From assembly GCA_030549775.1 (NCBI GenBank), contig CM060178.1:64780896-64844895 (forward strand): a DNA stretch of 64,000 nt. Direction: 5' to 3'. This stretch comes from Tamarix chinensis. Lineage: Eukaryota; Streptophyta; Magnoliopsida; Caryophyllales; Tamaricaceae. Shown here in pieces: positions 25,000 to 38,340 of this stretch (position 1 is the first letter of the stretch; each line of letters opens with the position of its first letter). A program made the translations under genes and the position numbers. The notes under the pieces are model-generated. The model saw nothing but the letters and a program-made list of their open reading frames with translations, made no database searches and was not told the DNA's origin.

Positions 25000-27264
25000 A
25001 CATTTATTCATTTCTGTAGGTAATTTGAATATAACTATGAAGAGAACAAGTGTTGAAAAAGACACGGATAAAAATATTGTATTTTCTCCATTTCAATCTC
25101 AACGATTGTTATCTCCTCTTAGTAGCATTAAAAGTAGTAATTTCTTTTTCTCCAATATTGAGCTCATTTTTCAAATATTGTCCAAATTATTAAGTTTAAT
25201 TAACTATTTTAAACTGTCTTTTATATAGATTCCACTTATGAAAGTTGTATTTATAAACTAGAGTCTATCAACAATCGAATACACTATGTATCAAGTATCT
25301 AAAGTTCAAACATATACAACTCTATGATACTTGCATATTATGTATCAAATATAAGCAATATTGACAATTTATCAAAAATATCAACATTTAACAATGTGGT
25401 AGTATATTCTAAGAAATATTTTCATACCTTTGTCATAAGTGAGCAACTAAAATTTAATGAAGGTTAGCATTTTCATTTTTCAATAATCATTGTTTAGTCA
25501 CATTATACATTATCGATAATATAGAAAAAAATATATGACAATGATACATTATTTTATGGGTGATTTTTTTTAATTGTCACAAATGATGAATTAGAACATA
25601 AAAGCGATTTTAATCAAGTTTTAAAACCCTATACTTTCAAGCCTAAAAGACCAAGTAAAAAGGGATAAATAAGGTATTGAATCCTCAAGGAATGGAAGAT
25701 TAAATTAAGCCTAATGTCTAATAAATTAATCTTAGAAAAAATAATAATTTCAATTGATTTGCTAAACCTGAACTAATGATGGAAAATAATAAAAATATTG
25801 AATTGAACAGATCGATGCATGTAAGAGAACTCTACGACAGTTGAATCCACCTCTATTAATATGATTAACAACTTAATTAGAATGAGAATTAATTGGTTTT
25901 CTTAGGAACCCTAACTACAAGCTGGGATAAACTCATAAAGAAAGATAATTATGATTAATTAATTGACATAAACCATCTAACTTAAGCATGGAGTGTTTAA
26001 TTATTTATCACAAAACGTTAAATACCATTGCATAACAACACACCTTGATCTACAAGAACAAAGTATGTAAATTAAATAACCAATTAAGATAATAAATAAT
26101 TCTACAAGAAGTACTATCAACTCAAATTGATAGACCAAATAATCTTCAAGTTGTGCAATCATAAAAGAAAAAGTATTTCTCAAATAATAAAATTATTAAA
26201 TCATATAGGGACTCATTAATGCCCTAGAATTAAGCAATTAGCTACTCATAATTAGGGAAAGCATAACTAAAATACATGACAACATGATTGAAATTTTGGC
26301 TAGTCCTCAAGTTGCATTGCCTTCCAATGCTCGTTAGTGCTTCATCCATCAACCACTACTCCTCCATTGCTCCTTTATTCTTCGTTGAGTCTCCATGCTC
26401 GTTTGTCTATTGTGCTATTACCTCCTCTTCTTATACTCGTTTCTATCTTGCTATCCAAAGGATATCAAATCTCCTTCACGAAATTTACGAAATAAATTTC
26501 TGTCTTTGAAATTTTTAGATTAACCGATTATCAATACCTTAGTTGTATGTGGGTCTTGTTCTTTAGCAAGCAAATCCATTCCTCCATCTGCCGAGTAGTC
26601 CATTGCTACTTTGATGTATAATGCTGGGTTTGTAATGTGTGGGCTTAATGTTGTTTTATAGAGGAGAATAAGCATACATGTGTCATATTATATAAATAGC
26701 CTTGTATATTTAATTTTCTAAATTCTAGCCTATAATGTAGGATATATATTGTATAGTAAGGCCATCAATGAGAATACCAGAAAAGGAATTCAATTCCAAC
26801 ACAGGGAGTCTCCTTCAAGTAGTTGCCTTTTTCTGTTATTCTTCTTGTGTGGTAGTTCTATTGTTCCTTGTTGCCTAGGCTGATCATAGATCACACGCAG
26901 CAGTTGTTGTATAGATGTTGTGGCACAGGAGTGTCTAGTTTTCACTTGGGTTGTTTTTTTCTTTCCTACACTTTGGTTGGTTTTATGATTTTAATTATAG
27001 TATAAAAAAGAAAAATGAGATGTTTTTATGGACGTCGTATTTAGAATATCTTGTTTTAGTAAATGATTATTGGGCATTTTCTAATCCTTCCAAGAAGATG
27101 GGACAATGTCGCGCAAGGATGCTGAGATGCCAAATCATTTTAATCCTTGATAAATTTGACTCATCAGAAAAAAAAATACTTTGAATAATTTCTTTCAAAA
27201 GAAAAAGATATCTGTATGATGCATCCTAATTTGAGTTATGATGTAACATATTTTCAAAATTCTA
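25000..27264. other. AT-rich interval with possible LTR-like relics
   Basis: No gene is supported. From about 25584 (TGATGAATTAG) to 26516 the layout, including 'gaatcctcaaggaatgg', loosely resembles the TG...CA units at 35635 and 50610, so a third, truncated member is possible. Between 26640 and 26810 a TATAAATAG box, an AT-rich stretch and 'gaattcaattccaaca' resemble the end of a copia LTR. Both readings are tentative. Confidence 0.35.
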
Positions 27265-27810
27265 ACGAACATGCACTGTGATTGCCCTTGAAGAAATCAA
27301 GAGATAATCAATTAGAAAAGAAAAACATAATGAATAATATTATAATTAGATTTGAAGTAGTATATTCTTGACCTAAGATTAAAGCAACGATGCAAATTGG
27401 TCCGAGTTCCCTCTAGATAGGAGATTTATTTGGAAATTGACGGAATACTTTATTTCCAACCTTAATATTAACGTATCAAATAAAATAAATATTTACATTT
27501 TGAATTATTCTGGATCTATTCTCACGGCATACCAAATAAGAAAATAAAAATAATAAATGAAGTCTGTCTCAATCATCTATTCTCACCCGTTAATTCCGTA
27601 CTTGCATTTCCTAATACCATACGCCCCATAAGGACACTGTATAATACTACATAAAGAATCGTCATCGAACATGCAGAATGATCTGTCTTTGAAGACACTA
27701 ATAGATAATTAATTAGAGAACCATTATAAATCATATTAATTAGATTCAAAATATATTCTTCACTAAGATTAAAGCAATGATGCGAAGTGGTCCGAGCCTC
27801 TAGACAGGAC
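27265..27810. repeat. Direct duplication upstream of the chitinase
   Basis: About 27265-27415 and 27664-27810 repeat the same order of blocks: 'gaacatgca', 'tgaaga', 'gataat(c/t)aatta', then 'aagattaaagcaa(c/t)gatgc', then 'tggtccgag'. Spacing is about 398 bases. The proximal copy ends about 195 bases before the chitinase start codon, so it may be duplicated distal promoter. Confidence 0.7.
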
Positions 27811-27840
27811 AGCTGACTTACGGGGGTGGTAGGGCTTTGA

Positions 27841-27960
27841 AATTCAGCAAAGTTGCCGCCGTCCCTTTAATGAGACTTGGTCAAAAACTCAAAAACACAC
27901 CACGCCAGGCGCACTTCAACCTATATATATACATGTTGGCACGATATATAAAATCGCCAA
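27841..27960 (+). promoter_or_regulatory. Chitinase promoter: GCC core, W-box core, TATA
   Basis: A GCCGCC core lies at 27855-27860 (core of the ERF-bound GCC box), and GGTCAA at 27879-27884 is the complement of a WRKY-type TTGACC. Two TATA candidates follow, CTATATATAT at 27921-27930 and TATATAAA at 27945-27952. The second is 60 bases before the start codon and would give a short CA-rich leader. These elements fit the pathogen- and ethylene-responsive control common for plant chitinases. Actual regulation is inferred. Confidence 0.55.
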
Positions 27961-27983
27961 GCACACAACACAGCCACAAATAA

Positions 27984-28910
<927 letters not shown>

Positions 28911-29306
28911 TTTATTAGATGCTTCGGTGTTAATTTTCTTCGTATGTGTGTCTTTGTAATCCTATTTGGATACTCTGATATTTGGTTGACATTTGAGTTT
29001 ACGACTTGTTTGATATTATTTCTATGCAAATAGAAGTAGAAATGTATTTCTTATTTGATATGAAATTCAAAACCAACAAATATATTTCTTGAATAATAAG
29101 GAAAATAGTGGAAACCAAACATATATACATAGAGAGGGGGGGAGAGAGGGAGAGAGGGAGAGAGCGAGAGAGAGGTCAAAATGAATAAGATAATGACACA
29201 AATTATCGATAAAAAGTATTAACAGAAGTAAAAATAATATCATATTAATTAAAGATGGAGTGACATATATTCACTAATTAAATGATGTGGTATATTTATT
29301 TTACAA
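28911..29306. other. Chitinase 3' flank and purine microsatellite
   Basis: Candidate poly(A) signals include 'ttgtaat' near 28954 and 'tgaataataa' near 29090. A GA/GGGA-rich run at about 29134-29174 is a microsatellite. No other gene. Confidence 0.5.
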
Positions 29307-29590
29307 ACTAGTTACTTATCCATGTAATGCATGGAACAATATTTTATTATTTTTAAATATTCTAATGACGAAAACTACAACATCAAATAATTTATAGTTA
29401 TTTATCCTATTTCTTGGTGTTTTTGTAAATATTGATTATTACATAAAATAATATAAAAGAATAAATATAATTTTTTTAAATTATTATTATTTGGTTTCAT
29501 TATCATAGGGTGTATAAGGGGTGTGTAGTCGCAGTGGGAAACAAGAGTGCGGCTTGAGTTATGCTATTATATATTATAATATATAATAGA
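29307..29590 (-). mobile_element. Short non-autonomous Helitron
   Basis: On the minus strand the unit begins TC followed by an A/T-rich block (TCTATTATATATT) and ends with hairpin CCATGcattaCATGG, twelve bases and CTAGT. The hairpin is at 29320-29334 and the CTAGT complement (ACTAG) at 29307-29311. Flanks give A before TC and T after CTAGT, the AT target used by Helitrons. The 5' part shares TGTTTCCCAC with the Helitron-like end at 3790. At 284 bases it has no coding capacity and would depend on an autonomous partner. Confidence 0.72.
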
Positions 29591-30644
29591 TTTCAACAAA
29601 TACATTTTCTATAGTTAATGGAATTCCATTTTTCATCATCTTTTGTGCCCCTAGAGGGAAATTTTATAACAATTAGGAATATAATTGTATCTCTCAATTT
29701 ATTGGACACTAAACATAATCATAGTTACGTATTTCTATTAACTATTTTATTGTCTAGTTAGGTTGGTGTAACATATGTTGAAATAGATTCTAATATTTTT
29801 GAAATTTTAATTAGTATTATTGACTAATTAATTGGTTTGCCATTTAAATATTTAGTAAACTTTAGTTATTAATTAAATAAGTAGCCTTTAAGTATTTTAA
29901 TTAGTACTAATAAATAATTAAAATATGTCTTAAATTAGTGTTAGTTACGAACTAAATTTGATTCGAAAATAAAATTACAATAGTGTGTAGACAGAAAAAG
30001 GAAAAGGGAAAGGAAAAAAATAAATAAATAAAATGGCACGGAGCAGTGTTCACTGCCCGGCACATTGACATAAAAATTTGAAACATTCGTATGACTAAAG
30101 CAGTGTCCGCTACGCATGGGTTGCCAATCAGGCAAAAGGACTTCTTAGTTCTTACTGCCAATGTTTATGCGTCCTTTTTTTTTCCTTTTTTGAGGGGAGC
30201 GTGTGTCTCTGTTAGAACAGTTTTCTATGACCCTATAATTATCTCCACTACTGTTGACAGAAATTTCCATTCATTTTTTTTTTTGTTTAGTCTATCATTC
30301 TCGATCTGTCCTTATTTTTAATTGATCCAATTGATGATCAAATATTAACTTTAGTTCACTGAAATCCTATTATACTAATTATAGTATTATCTTTTTATAG
30401 GAATAGAAATTCAATATACTCTAAAAGACAAATAACCATTCACAACCTTAGGTACAGAGCAATTTATACTATACAATCATTCGTATGGTGAACATGGTGT
30501 GAATTGTGATGTCATATTGACATCATCATAGAAAAAAATTAAAATAAAATATCTTTTAGTAGGATTATAAAAAAAATTATATTTATATCACAATATTTCT
30601 AAAATTTTACCTTAGAAATAGTTATTTATACTGATATACTATTT
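29591..30644. other. AT-rich interval without a gene
   Basis: Nothing recognisable apart from poly-T stretches near 30177 and 30275. Frames at 29941-30161 and 30091-30321 overlap on opposite strands without similarity I recognise. Confidence 0.5.
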
Positions 30645-31600
30645 GTTATATGTGTTTCGTGAATTGATAAGTTTTTAATAGTTAGGATACGAACCAATAT
30701 TGAGAGAATGGCAAGGGTAAAATAAAGAAGAGATAAAAAATTTAGAAAAAGTTGTATTATGATTTTTCATATTTCAAAATGAATACAACAGCCTATATAT
30801 ATAGGAGTAAAATAAAGGAAAAAAAATATTGTGTGGTTGAGGATAAGAAAGTTGTCCTAAACGTCATATAGTGAGTTGGGCCAATAAGGATGATTTATTG
30901 AACAATGACAGCTAGAGGCTATTCCATGACTAAGACCAATTGGAATACATCCGAGAACTTTTTATGGGATAAATTTTGCCCTTTGTGCTAGTGTTCAAGG
31001 GCCCAAAAATCTTAGTTTGAATAATACTCATATCATCACTCTCTTCAAAATTTAGTATGATACATGAGCGACTTTCATGGGACAGATAAGCTAGTTTAGC
31101 AATCTCTCATCGATTAATAAAACTATACATTAAGTCCACCATATGTATTTTGTGACCAGATGAGTTCTTAGATGTTGGGATATGAATCAATGTTGAGAGA
31201 AAGTCGATGGTAAAATAAAGAGGAGAGAAGATAGAACAAAGTTAGGAAACTTATATTATGATTTTTAGTGTCCCAAAATAAATACATGACCCTATATATA
31301 TAGGAGTAAAATGAGATAAAAGGGAAAGGAAAAAATTATTCTATGGTCGGAGGATAAGTATGTTATCTTAAAAACCATATAGAGAGCCTATCCAATAAAG
31401 AAGCTTTACTGAACAACAACAACTTGAGGTGGTCCATGATTAAGACCAATCGGAACACATCCAGTAATGCTATGGGATCAATCCTCATCCTTTAAGACGA
31501 TGTTGAAGGGCCTAATAATCTTAATTGATGAAATAACTGTACTACTTTCCAAAAAAATGGGTGAAATATTGATATAATAATTGTGAAATATACTTAAATT
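30645..31600. repeat. Tandem duplication of a promoter-like 494-base unit
   Basis: Unit 1 (about 30645-31138) and unit 2 (from 31139) share 'attgagag', 'ggtaaaataaag(a/g)ag', the exact CCTATATATATAGGAGTAAAA region (30802-30821, and again near 31290), 'gaggataag', 'catgattaagaccaat' and the final 'ttgaaggg'. The TATATATA core with downstream AT-rich sequence resembles a retrotransposon LTR promoter, so these may be two solo LTR remnants. No terminal TG/CA or target duplication is clear. Confidence 0.65.
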
Positions 31601-32150
31601 ATATTTTGAGTAAAAATAGTCAATTGATTTTAGTAGAGTAATAATAAAATATGTGTGTAATAATGATGAAAATTTAATTTTTGTATAATCATTATGAAAT
31701 TTTAGAAGGATAATGCATAATGATATGTACAATGAATTGAAGAAAGATAATTATAACAATGGTGAAAATACACGTACAATGACGGTGAATAATTGCGAGA
31801 ATAATGTTCAAATTTAGTAATTTTAGTAGAATAATTATGAAAAAAATTGTTTAGCAATTGTGTAAGATAAGTACAACATTGGTGAAAGATTAATTAAGTT
31901 ATAGTAAAAGATCAATTTAATTATGACGAAAAATCAATTCACGTATGCTTAGTTCAACATTGATGAATGATTAATTTAAATATGGTGAAAGATCAATTTA
32001 TATATGTTAAAATATTGATTATATTCTATGGTAAAAGATAAATACAACTATAGTGAACATTGATTTCTTATGTGGTGAAAGAGCATTTTATGTACAATTA
32101 AACAAGAGTGATAAAATATAGGTATGATAATGGTGCAATATATATACAAA
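31560..32150. repeat. Degenerate minisatellite
   Basis: A unit of about 30 bases centred on 'atggtgaaagatcaattta' recurs with much divergence over nearly 600 bases. Frames here have no meaning. Confidence 0.7.
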
Positions 32151-35100
32151 ATATATCAATATGAATATTTATTTATAGAAAAAATATCAAAAAAATGATA
32201 AAGGTGGGTGTAGCGTATAAAATTATTTAAGAGATTGTGAACTTGATATGTTCAAATAAATTGATTTGTCTCATGTCTTTTGGCTTAGATTATTATTTAA
32301 ACTAAAGGCATGTTATATGATCATTAATTATCGTCATCATCCGGTAACAAATATTTTATTTACTCACATGTTTAGATTCCATAAAATTTTTATACTATAA
32401 TATACCATACTCCTAACAATATAATTATGATATATTTTCGAACATGTCATAACCAAAAGCTTGATTATTTATATTTGAGTAGTAATTAAAAAATATTTAT
32501 TTTATTCTCAATATTATGTTAATGCTTAATTGTTTGACATTGAATATGCTATTGAAAAGTATAACATATGTAAAATTTTATTTTCAAGTTTTCATAGTGA
32601 GCCTCTTCAAAAGTTTATTAATTAGACTTGAAAAATAAAATCCAAGACGGTGAAAATAGAAAACGTTACTAATGCATTTTTTTTTCTCAATTTAAATCTT
32701 TGACTGTATTATTCGGTGTATGTTGACTTTGACTGTATTGTCTAACTAATAATATGTTGAATCGTTAATGGTCGTGGCCGACATTTGGTATAAACAAACA
32801 CGTATTACAAGGTCAATACTTCATTCCCGGGCCTTGCGGCTGTGGTTCGCGCTATCGATTTTTATTTTTCCTCAAATTGCGGCCGGGTGCTGGAAATGAA
32901 TTATCGACTCAGTGAGTAGCTGGCTTTGGAAATCCATAGATGTTGCAATCGTGTGGTCTGGCTGCATTATAGCAGGTCGGGCAATTTTCCGATTAAATTA
33001 TTTATAGATTATTTTTGTAGGCTGAGTCAAATTTAGATCATTATATATTTAAATTATATCAAATTAATTTATCGAGTCAATTTAAATTTATGTTGAATTA
33101 GTTCTAGTTGGGTTTGTGTATTTAGATCAAATATGACATTAACTATTAAAATTAATCTAACTTATTAACCTCGTAAACAAGCATTAAATTTGACTTCATA
33201 TGAATATGCGATTAAAATATATTATTAACTACTATTTATTTATTATTATGACTTTTTAATGTTATCTTTTTATGTAAAAAAATTGATAAAATTAGAATAT
33301 TATTTGTGAATAAGTATGCCCATAATAAAAGTAAGAAAACTAAGTAAAATTTGTAAAATAATATATTTTTAAAAGATTAAAATAAATAAGATACATGTAT
33401 TATTTTAGTATTATAGCCAACTAATATCAAAGTTAGTTTTATCAAATCAGATTGATGACGAGTTGGGCTGATGTTCGGTTACAAGTTGGGTTTAGGTTGG
33501 TTTTAGGTTGATGAACTTTTTAGGTTGTCAGGTTGAGTTTTGTATGAGTTGGGTTAGATTGGATGGGTCATGCTAATTTTTACCAACTTTAGAAATTATT
33601 ACAACGAAGTGCTAGCTGAAGACAATGGGGGTACAAATTTTAGACCTATATTTTATATACCATTTTGTAGTATCTCATTTTTGAGGAATTTAAAATGTGT
33701 CGTGTATTTGATTATGGTTTAAATGTGTTTTAAGTTTTGAATTTGAAGTGGTTTGGGAAATATTTAAACATGATGAAGACAGATCTTAATGGGGACCATT
33801 TGGATAAAGGCCAATTCACCAGTTTATCATTTCAAGGATTTTTAAGAATAGTTAAAGTAGTTAATTAATTGTGGCAAATCAATCAATTGGTGACAAAATG
33901 CAACTGGTTTTACTAGGCTAACTAACTTTAGTCTCGATTAAATCCAAATCTTTTTCCAGTAGTTATGAAACATTGTAATTAAGTTGCGTTTGGATTATGA
34001 ATCATACTTAGGAGCATATATTTCTCGAAAACTCTCTTATTCAACTTGTCAATTTTTTCTTCTTCTTTATCACCTCTCTCCTCAACTTTGTTGGGCCTTA
34101 GCTACAAGATCAAATGGAAAGGGGCTCTAGGATTTGTCTCCTTTGCCTCTATCCTCTCTTTTGGATTTTTTCATTCTTTAGGGTGCACACTTAAACTTGA
34201 CCCCTATGACTTCTCTCCTTCCTCACCATTTTAGCTCAAGGGCACTTTGAGCATCTAATTTTCCATTCTTTTGTGTGATTTGATCAATGAGAGATGAGGA
34301 GAGGCAGTAGAGAAATGTGGATCTCATTACTCAGTCTCATTTCTCTTTATTCTCTCACATATATTAAGTGTTGGGGATGTGGTTCTCCTTGCTTCTCTTG
34401 AATTATTCCCTTCACTAATGTTTTCCTCCCTTTCTGAACTCACATTTCTACTATATTTTCCTTTCTCTAGTTGTAATGTACCATTTATAATAAATCCTTA
34501 TTAAAAAACTTAATTTTAAAGTTGATTAGTATGTGTATTTAGTTATAAAGAATATTAAGTTTATGTAGAATGTGTTATTAGTATGCGTATTTATATGGAA
34601 AATTAACAACTAGTTGTTTGTCTACTTAAGGGTTTTGTGCAGGGGTTTCTTTGGTCGATTAGGTGGTGTTTTTCGATTGATCAAAGTTGTACAATATATG
34701 AATATTTATTTGATTTTCATGTGTGTCATTTCTATTCCTTGTGTTTTGTTTACATATTTGGATTTCCAACATCATTTGATACTTTCCCATAATTTTTAGT
34801 GATTCTTAGCATTTGTTTGATATGTTTCTTTTTTTTCTTTCTTTATTTATTGATATTTCATGGATTAAAACTACTCTATAAATGGGAAAAAATGTTTTTT
34901 CAAGTCATACAAATTTCCTTTTGACTATGTTATAAAATTATAACTTATATCATAATCTTTGTACCTTATCAAGTCTATATTTTACCTTATTTAATTCCTA
35001 TATATGCTAGTTTTTGTTCTCCATGTCTTGCTTGCACTCCAAACTTTTCTTTCTTTCTTCTTATCACCTTACCTTTGCCACCTAACCTCCCCTACCTCTA

Positions 35101-35348
35101 TTGATCATCAACATTCCCTCACCCATTTTCTTACTTGTTGTTTGGTTTGTTATATTTCATTCAACTAAACTTTTATAACACATCCAACTTTTAAAATAAA
35201 AAATATCCAAATAATTTAAAATAGTTAAAAGCTAGAACTAATACAAAGGTTATTACAACTACAACTAGTATATAACCATAGAAAACAAAAGTTAACTAAA
35301 TAATAGGATGAATATAAAAGATATTAGTGAACTTAATATCTAACAATA
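32151..35348. other. AT-rich interval without supported genes
   Basis: A more GC-rich island at 32820-32980 (gggccttgcggctgtgg and similar) has no coding frame I can defend. At 33050-33560 degenerate GGGTTRGGTT-like repeats occur. Frames at 34046-34234 and 34614-34799 show no domain. This may hold further decayed elements I cannot classify. Confidence 0.4.
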
Positions 35349-38340
35349 TTAGTTTAGCTCTATATCAACATTTCTTTGACATGTGTTGACTTTTCTTTGA
35401 GTAGATGTGGTGGGAACACAAGAATCTACTTGGAAATTATCCTCATAATAATTATATAAGTCAAGAAGTTGAGCATACACTTCTTTACCCACCCAAGAAC
35501 CCTTGTATGTTCCATATAATTTTGTAAAAGAAAATGTCATGAAATCAAACTTGTAATGTGGATCAAAAATTATAGCAAAAGCTAGAATCATAGAGTAGTC
35601 TGATTAATATTTCCCAAATTTTCATACATCTGAGTGATGCACTGTCGTATGCACAACAAATTTAATAAATAAATCCTAATTTCCAAATACGTAGTATATG
35701 GCAAGAAGGAGTCGAACCCACAAGGAATGGAATATAATCAATAATTCTGTAATCGATGTTAAAACCCAGTCATGCAATAACATATAATTCTATCATCAAT
35801 ATCTAAACTATGGATAAATAATAAAACATTGTACTCACTAATTAACTAATAAGGACAGGAAGGCATTGATTATGGAATTAGGATATCAAATAATCATGGA
35901 GAAACGAAAGATTCTAAATGATTTAACGTTGACCTGTAGAAACTCATAATAATTCATCTCTTTGCCTTCTCTTAATTCTAATAAATTGAATAAGCTCTCA
36001 ATTTATCATCTAACCAATTAATAACCTAGGTTAAGAACACTAGATTCAATTAATGGCAGCATTACGAATGGAAAGCAGTCAACTACGACCATAATCACAC
36101 AAGCTCGGATCATGCAATCGAACGAATTAATGAACAAGATTAATAATTAATCTTTTGCTACTATGGAAACGTTAATTAACAATTACGTGTTAATTCCGTT
36201 ATCCTAGCGTAGATTAAGATCTAAACTAGATAGGTGATCAGTCTAATTAGTTTAAATTCTTAATCTATGATGCGAGATCATTCAATTCCGTCCATCAATT
36301 CAATTAAATTCCATATAGAATCATGAATTCAAAATCCAAAACCCTAATTCCATCATCAAATCCTCCTACCTTATATTATCTACATAATTGCAGTAACACA
36401 CAATTAAATGCAATAATCTATAATTAACATCAATGCTTATAAATAAATTAACAATGAAACACTAAACACAAGAAAAATAATAATGCAGCAAAGAGAATTG
36501 AATTGCATTCAATCAAAAATCAAAACTTGCAATTAAAAGAGGAATGGAGAAGAACTTATCGAATTGAATTGCAGATTGTTGATTGTTCAATTGAATACAA
36601 TGGAGAGAAAGAGAATTGGAATTACAAATTACATGTGGTATCTAGAGAGTATAGAGAGAAAGAGATAATCCCATTCTCGAACTCCCCCCCCCGAACCACA
36701 CTTTCGAATGTTCAAACTTTAGAAATATATCGGGGAAACGTTGCGCGAACGGTTACAGAAGTTGAGAGAAACACGGTCCGTGTTAGAAAACACGGACCCC
36801 GTATTTTTAAGTGCTGAAATCTGCCAAATGCTGATTTTTAAGTGCTGAAATTTGTGTGCTGATAGAAAAACACGGGCCGTGTTTCATAAACATTCTTCAT
36901 TATTTCTTCATGAAATTTCAACACAATCTTCCCTTTGATATATATTCTTCATTTCTAGTCTTTTCTTCCATTGATTCCATATCTCTTGATGTGTTCTTTG
37001 CTTCCTTTTCTCTTTTCATTGATTTCTCCTTTGAATTTCTTCATTTTTATCTTTTCCTGCAAAATCTATCCAAAAGAGAAAAGCTCGAGAAAAGATTAAA
37101 TGTTATAAAAATAATGAGGAATAAATGACATTTTTACTTAGCAAAATAACATATAAATCTCATATATCACTGAGTCACCATTCTACTAATATCCATATCA
37201 TTACAAGACATTACCTTCTCTAGGCACCTTTGAATGGTCCATACATTAAAGAAGTATAGATTAGATATTGGATACTCGGTTCCAGAAAACAAATTTATGA
37301 TATTGTAGAATGGTGGTAACAAATCACAATTTTTTTTTACCTTGATCCATTCATTACTTGAAACATGACACTTGAAATTAGGTTCATTCAATGCATAATA
37401 TTCTAAATCCCAACTATAATGTAATGCTCTAATGAGTATCAAATATGTAGAATTCCACCTGGTTGCAACATCTAACCAAAACTTTATAGAAACAGATATA
37501 TTCAACTACATAACATATTCATAAAACTTAATTATCCTACCTATTGATCCATCTATATACTTAATACTTTCTCAAACCTTTAATACATGTTCTTTAATGT
37601 TTTTCATTCCTTCTATGGCTGTCATATTCAAAATATGTGTTGAACAAGGAATATGAAAAATAAAATTCCCATCACACACCAAGTTTCCAAGCAGCTTGGA
37701 TTTCATATTTATAATCATATTGATCATATTCAACGAATTGTCCATAGTCATGGTAAAACCCTTTTTTTAAATGCCCCAATCCATTATCAATGAATGCAAC
37801 ATATTATATATCTCTACACCTGTGTGGGGAGGGAGATAATGGAAAAAACTTAACACCTTAGAGTTCAACTTCCAATCATCATCAACATAATGTGTAGTGA
37901 GAGTAAGATAACCACGTCTTATGCATGCTGTCCATATATCACAAGTCAAACAAATCTTACTAGAACTATTTCTTAAAGGTTCTTTAAGAATATCCTTAGA
38001 TTCAATGTGGTCCCCCAAACAAATTTTCTTTGCGATTTTTCTACAAATAGGTTTGACACTCAAATTTAAATACCGATAGACTTTTCTCTCTCCTTCATGC
38101 TCAATGTGTGAGATTTGTGGTGCATGTTTCATTATCGATTCATAAACCAACTCACTATATAATTTTTTTTTCTTAAATTGAGATGTAGTCATTCAGAACC
38201 CATCAAGATTTTTGTACTTTGAACATCTTACTAAGTGTCTCTTAAATATTAGATGTGCCATTTTTTTATTCGATCCTATGACACATCTTGTCAATGTTTA
38301 CATACGCCATGCAACTTCTTTTGAACATCTTCATAACAAT
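35349..38340 (-). pseudogene. hAT-family transposase pseudogene, split by an insertion
   Basis: Read on the minus strand, 38340-38210 resembles the end of a BED zinc finger (GSNKKMAHLIFKRHLVRC, then SKYKNLD). At 38192-37767 the RNase-H-like core reads ICLTCDIWTACIRRGYLTL and HTGVEIYNMLHSLI. The frame continues through stops to FHIPCSTHILN near 37650. At 37505-37167 it gives LDVATRWNSTYLILIRALHY and SNLYFFNVWTIQ. After the 35635-37169 insert it resumes with SDYSMILAFAIIFDPHYKFD (35349-35600), the DUF4413-like part. Stops, a frameshift and loss of the C-terminal dimerisation region make it non-functional. No terminal inverted repeats were found. Confidence 0.8.
35635..37169. mobile_element. Solo-LTR-like insert (TG...CA) in the hAT gene
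   Basis: The unit starts TGATGCACTG and ends CATATATCA and is flanked by CTGAG at 35630-35634 and 37170-37174, a perfect 5-bp target duplication. Removing it rejoins the hAT reading (...ISRMVTQ with MYENLG...). TG...CA ends plus 5-bp duplication point to an LTR. With no gag or pol inside, a solo LTR of 1,535 bases is the simplest reading. The unit at 50610-51970 has the same TGATG start, a similar size and the same kind of duplication. The frames at 36503-36817 and 36856-37128 are not recognised. Confidence 0.72.

Noticed and set aside
35700..35725. Possible tRNA gene from the T-arm-like GGTTCGACTCC on the minus strand
   Set aside because: No acceptor stem, D-arm, anticodon arm or A box at the expected distance.
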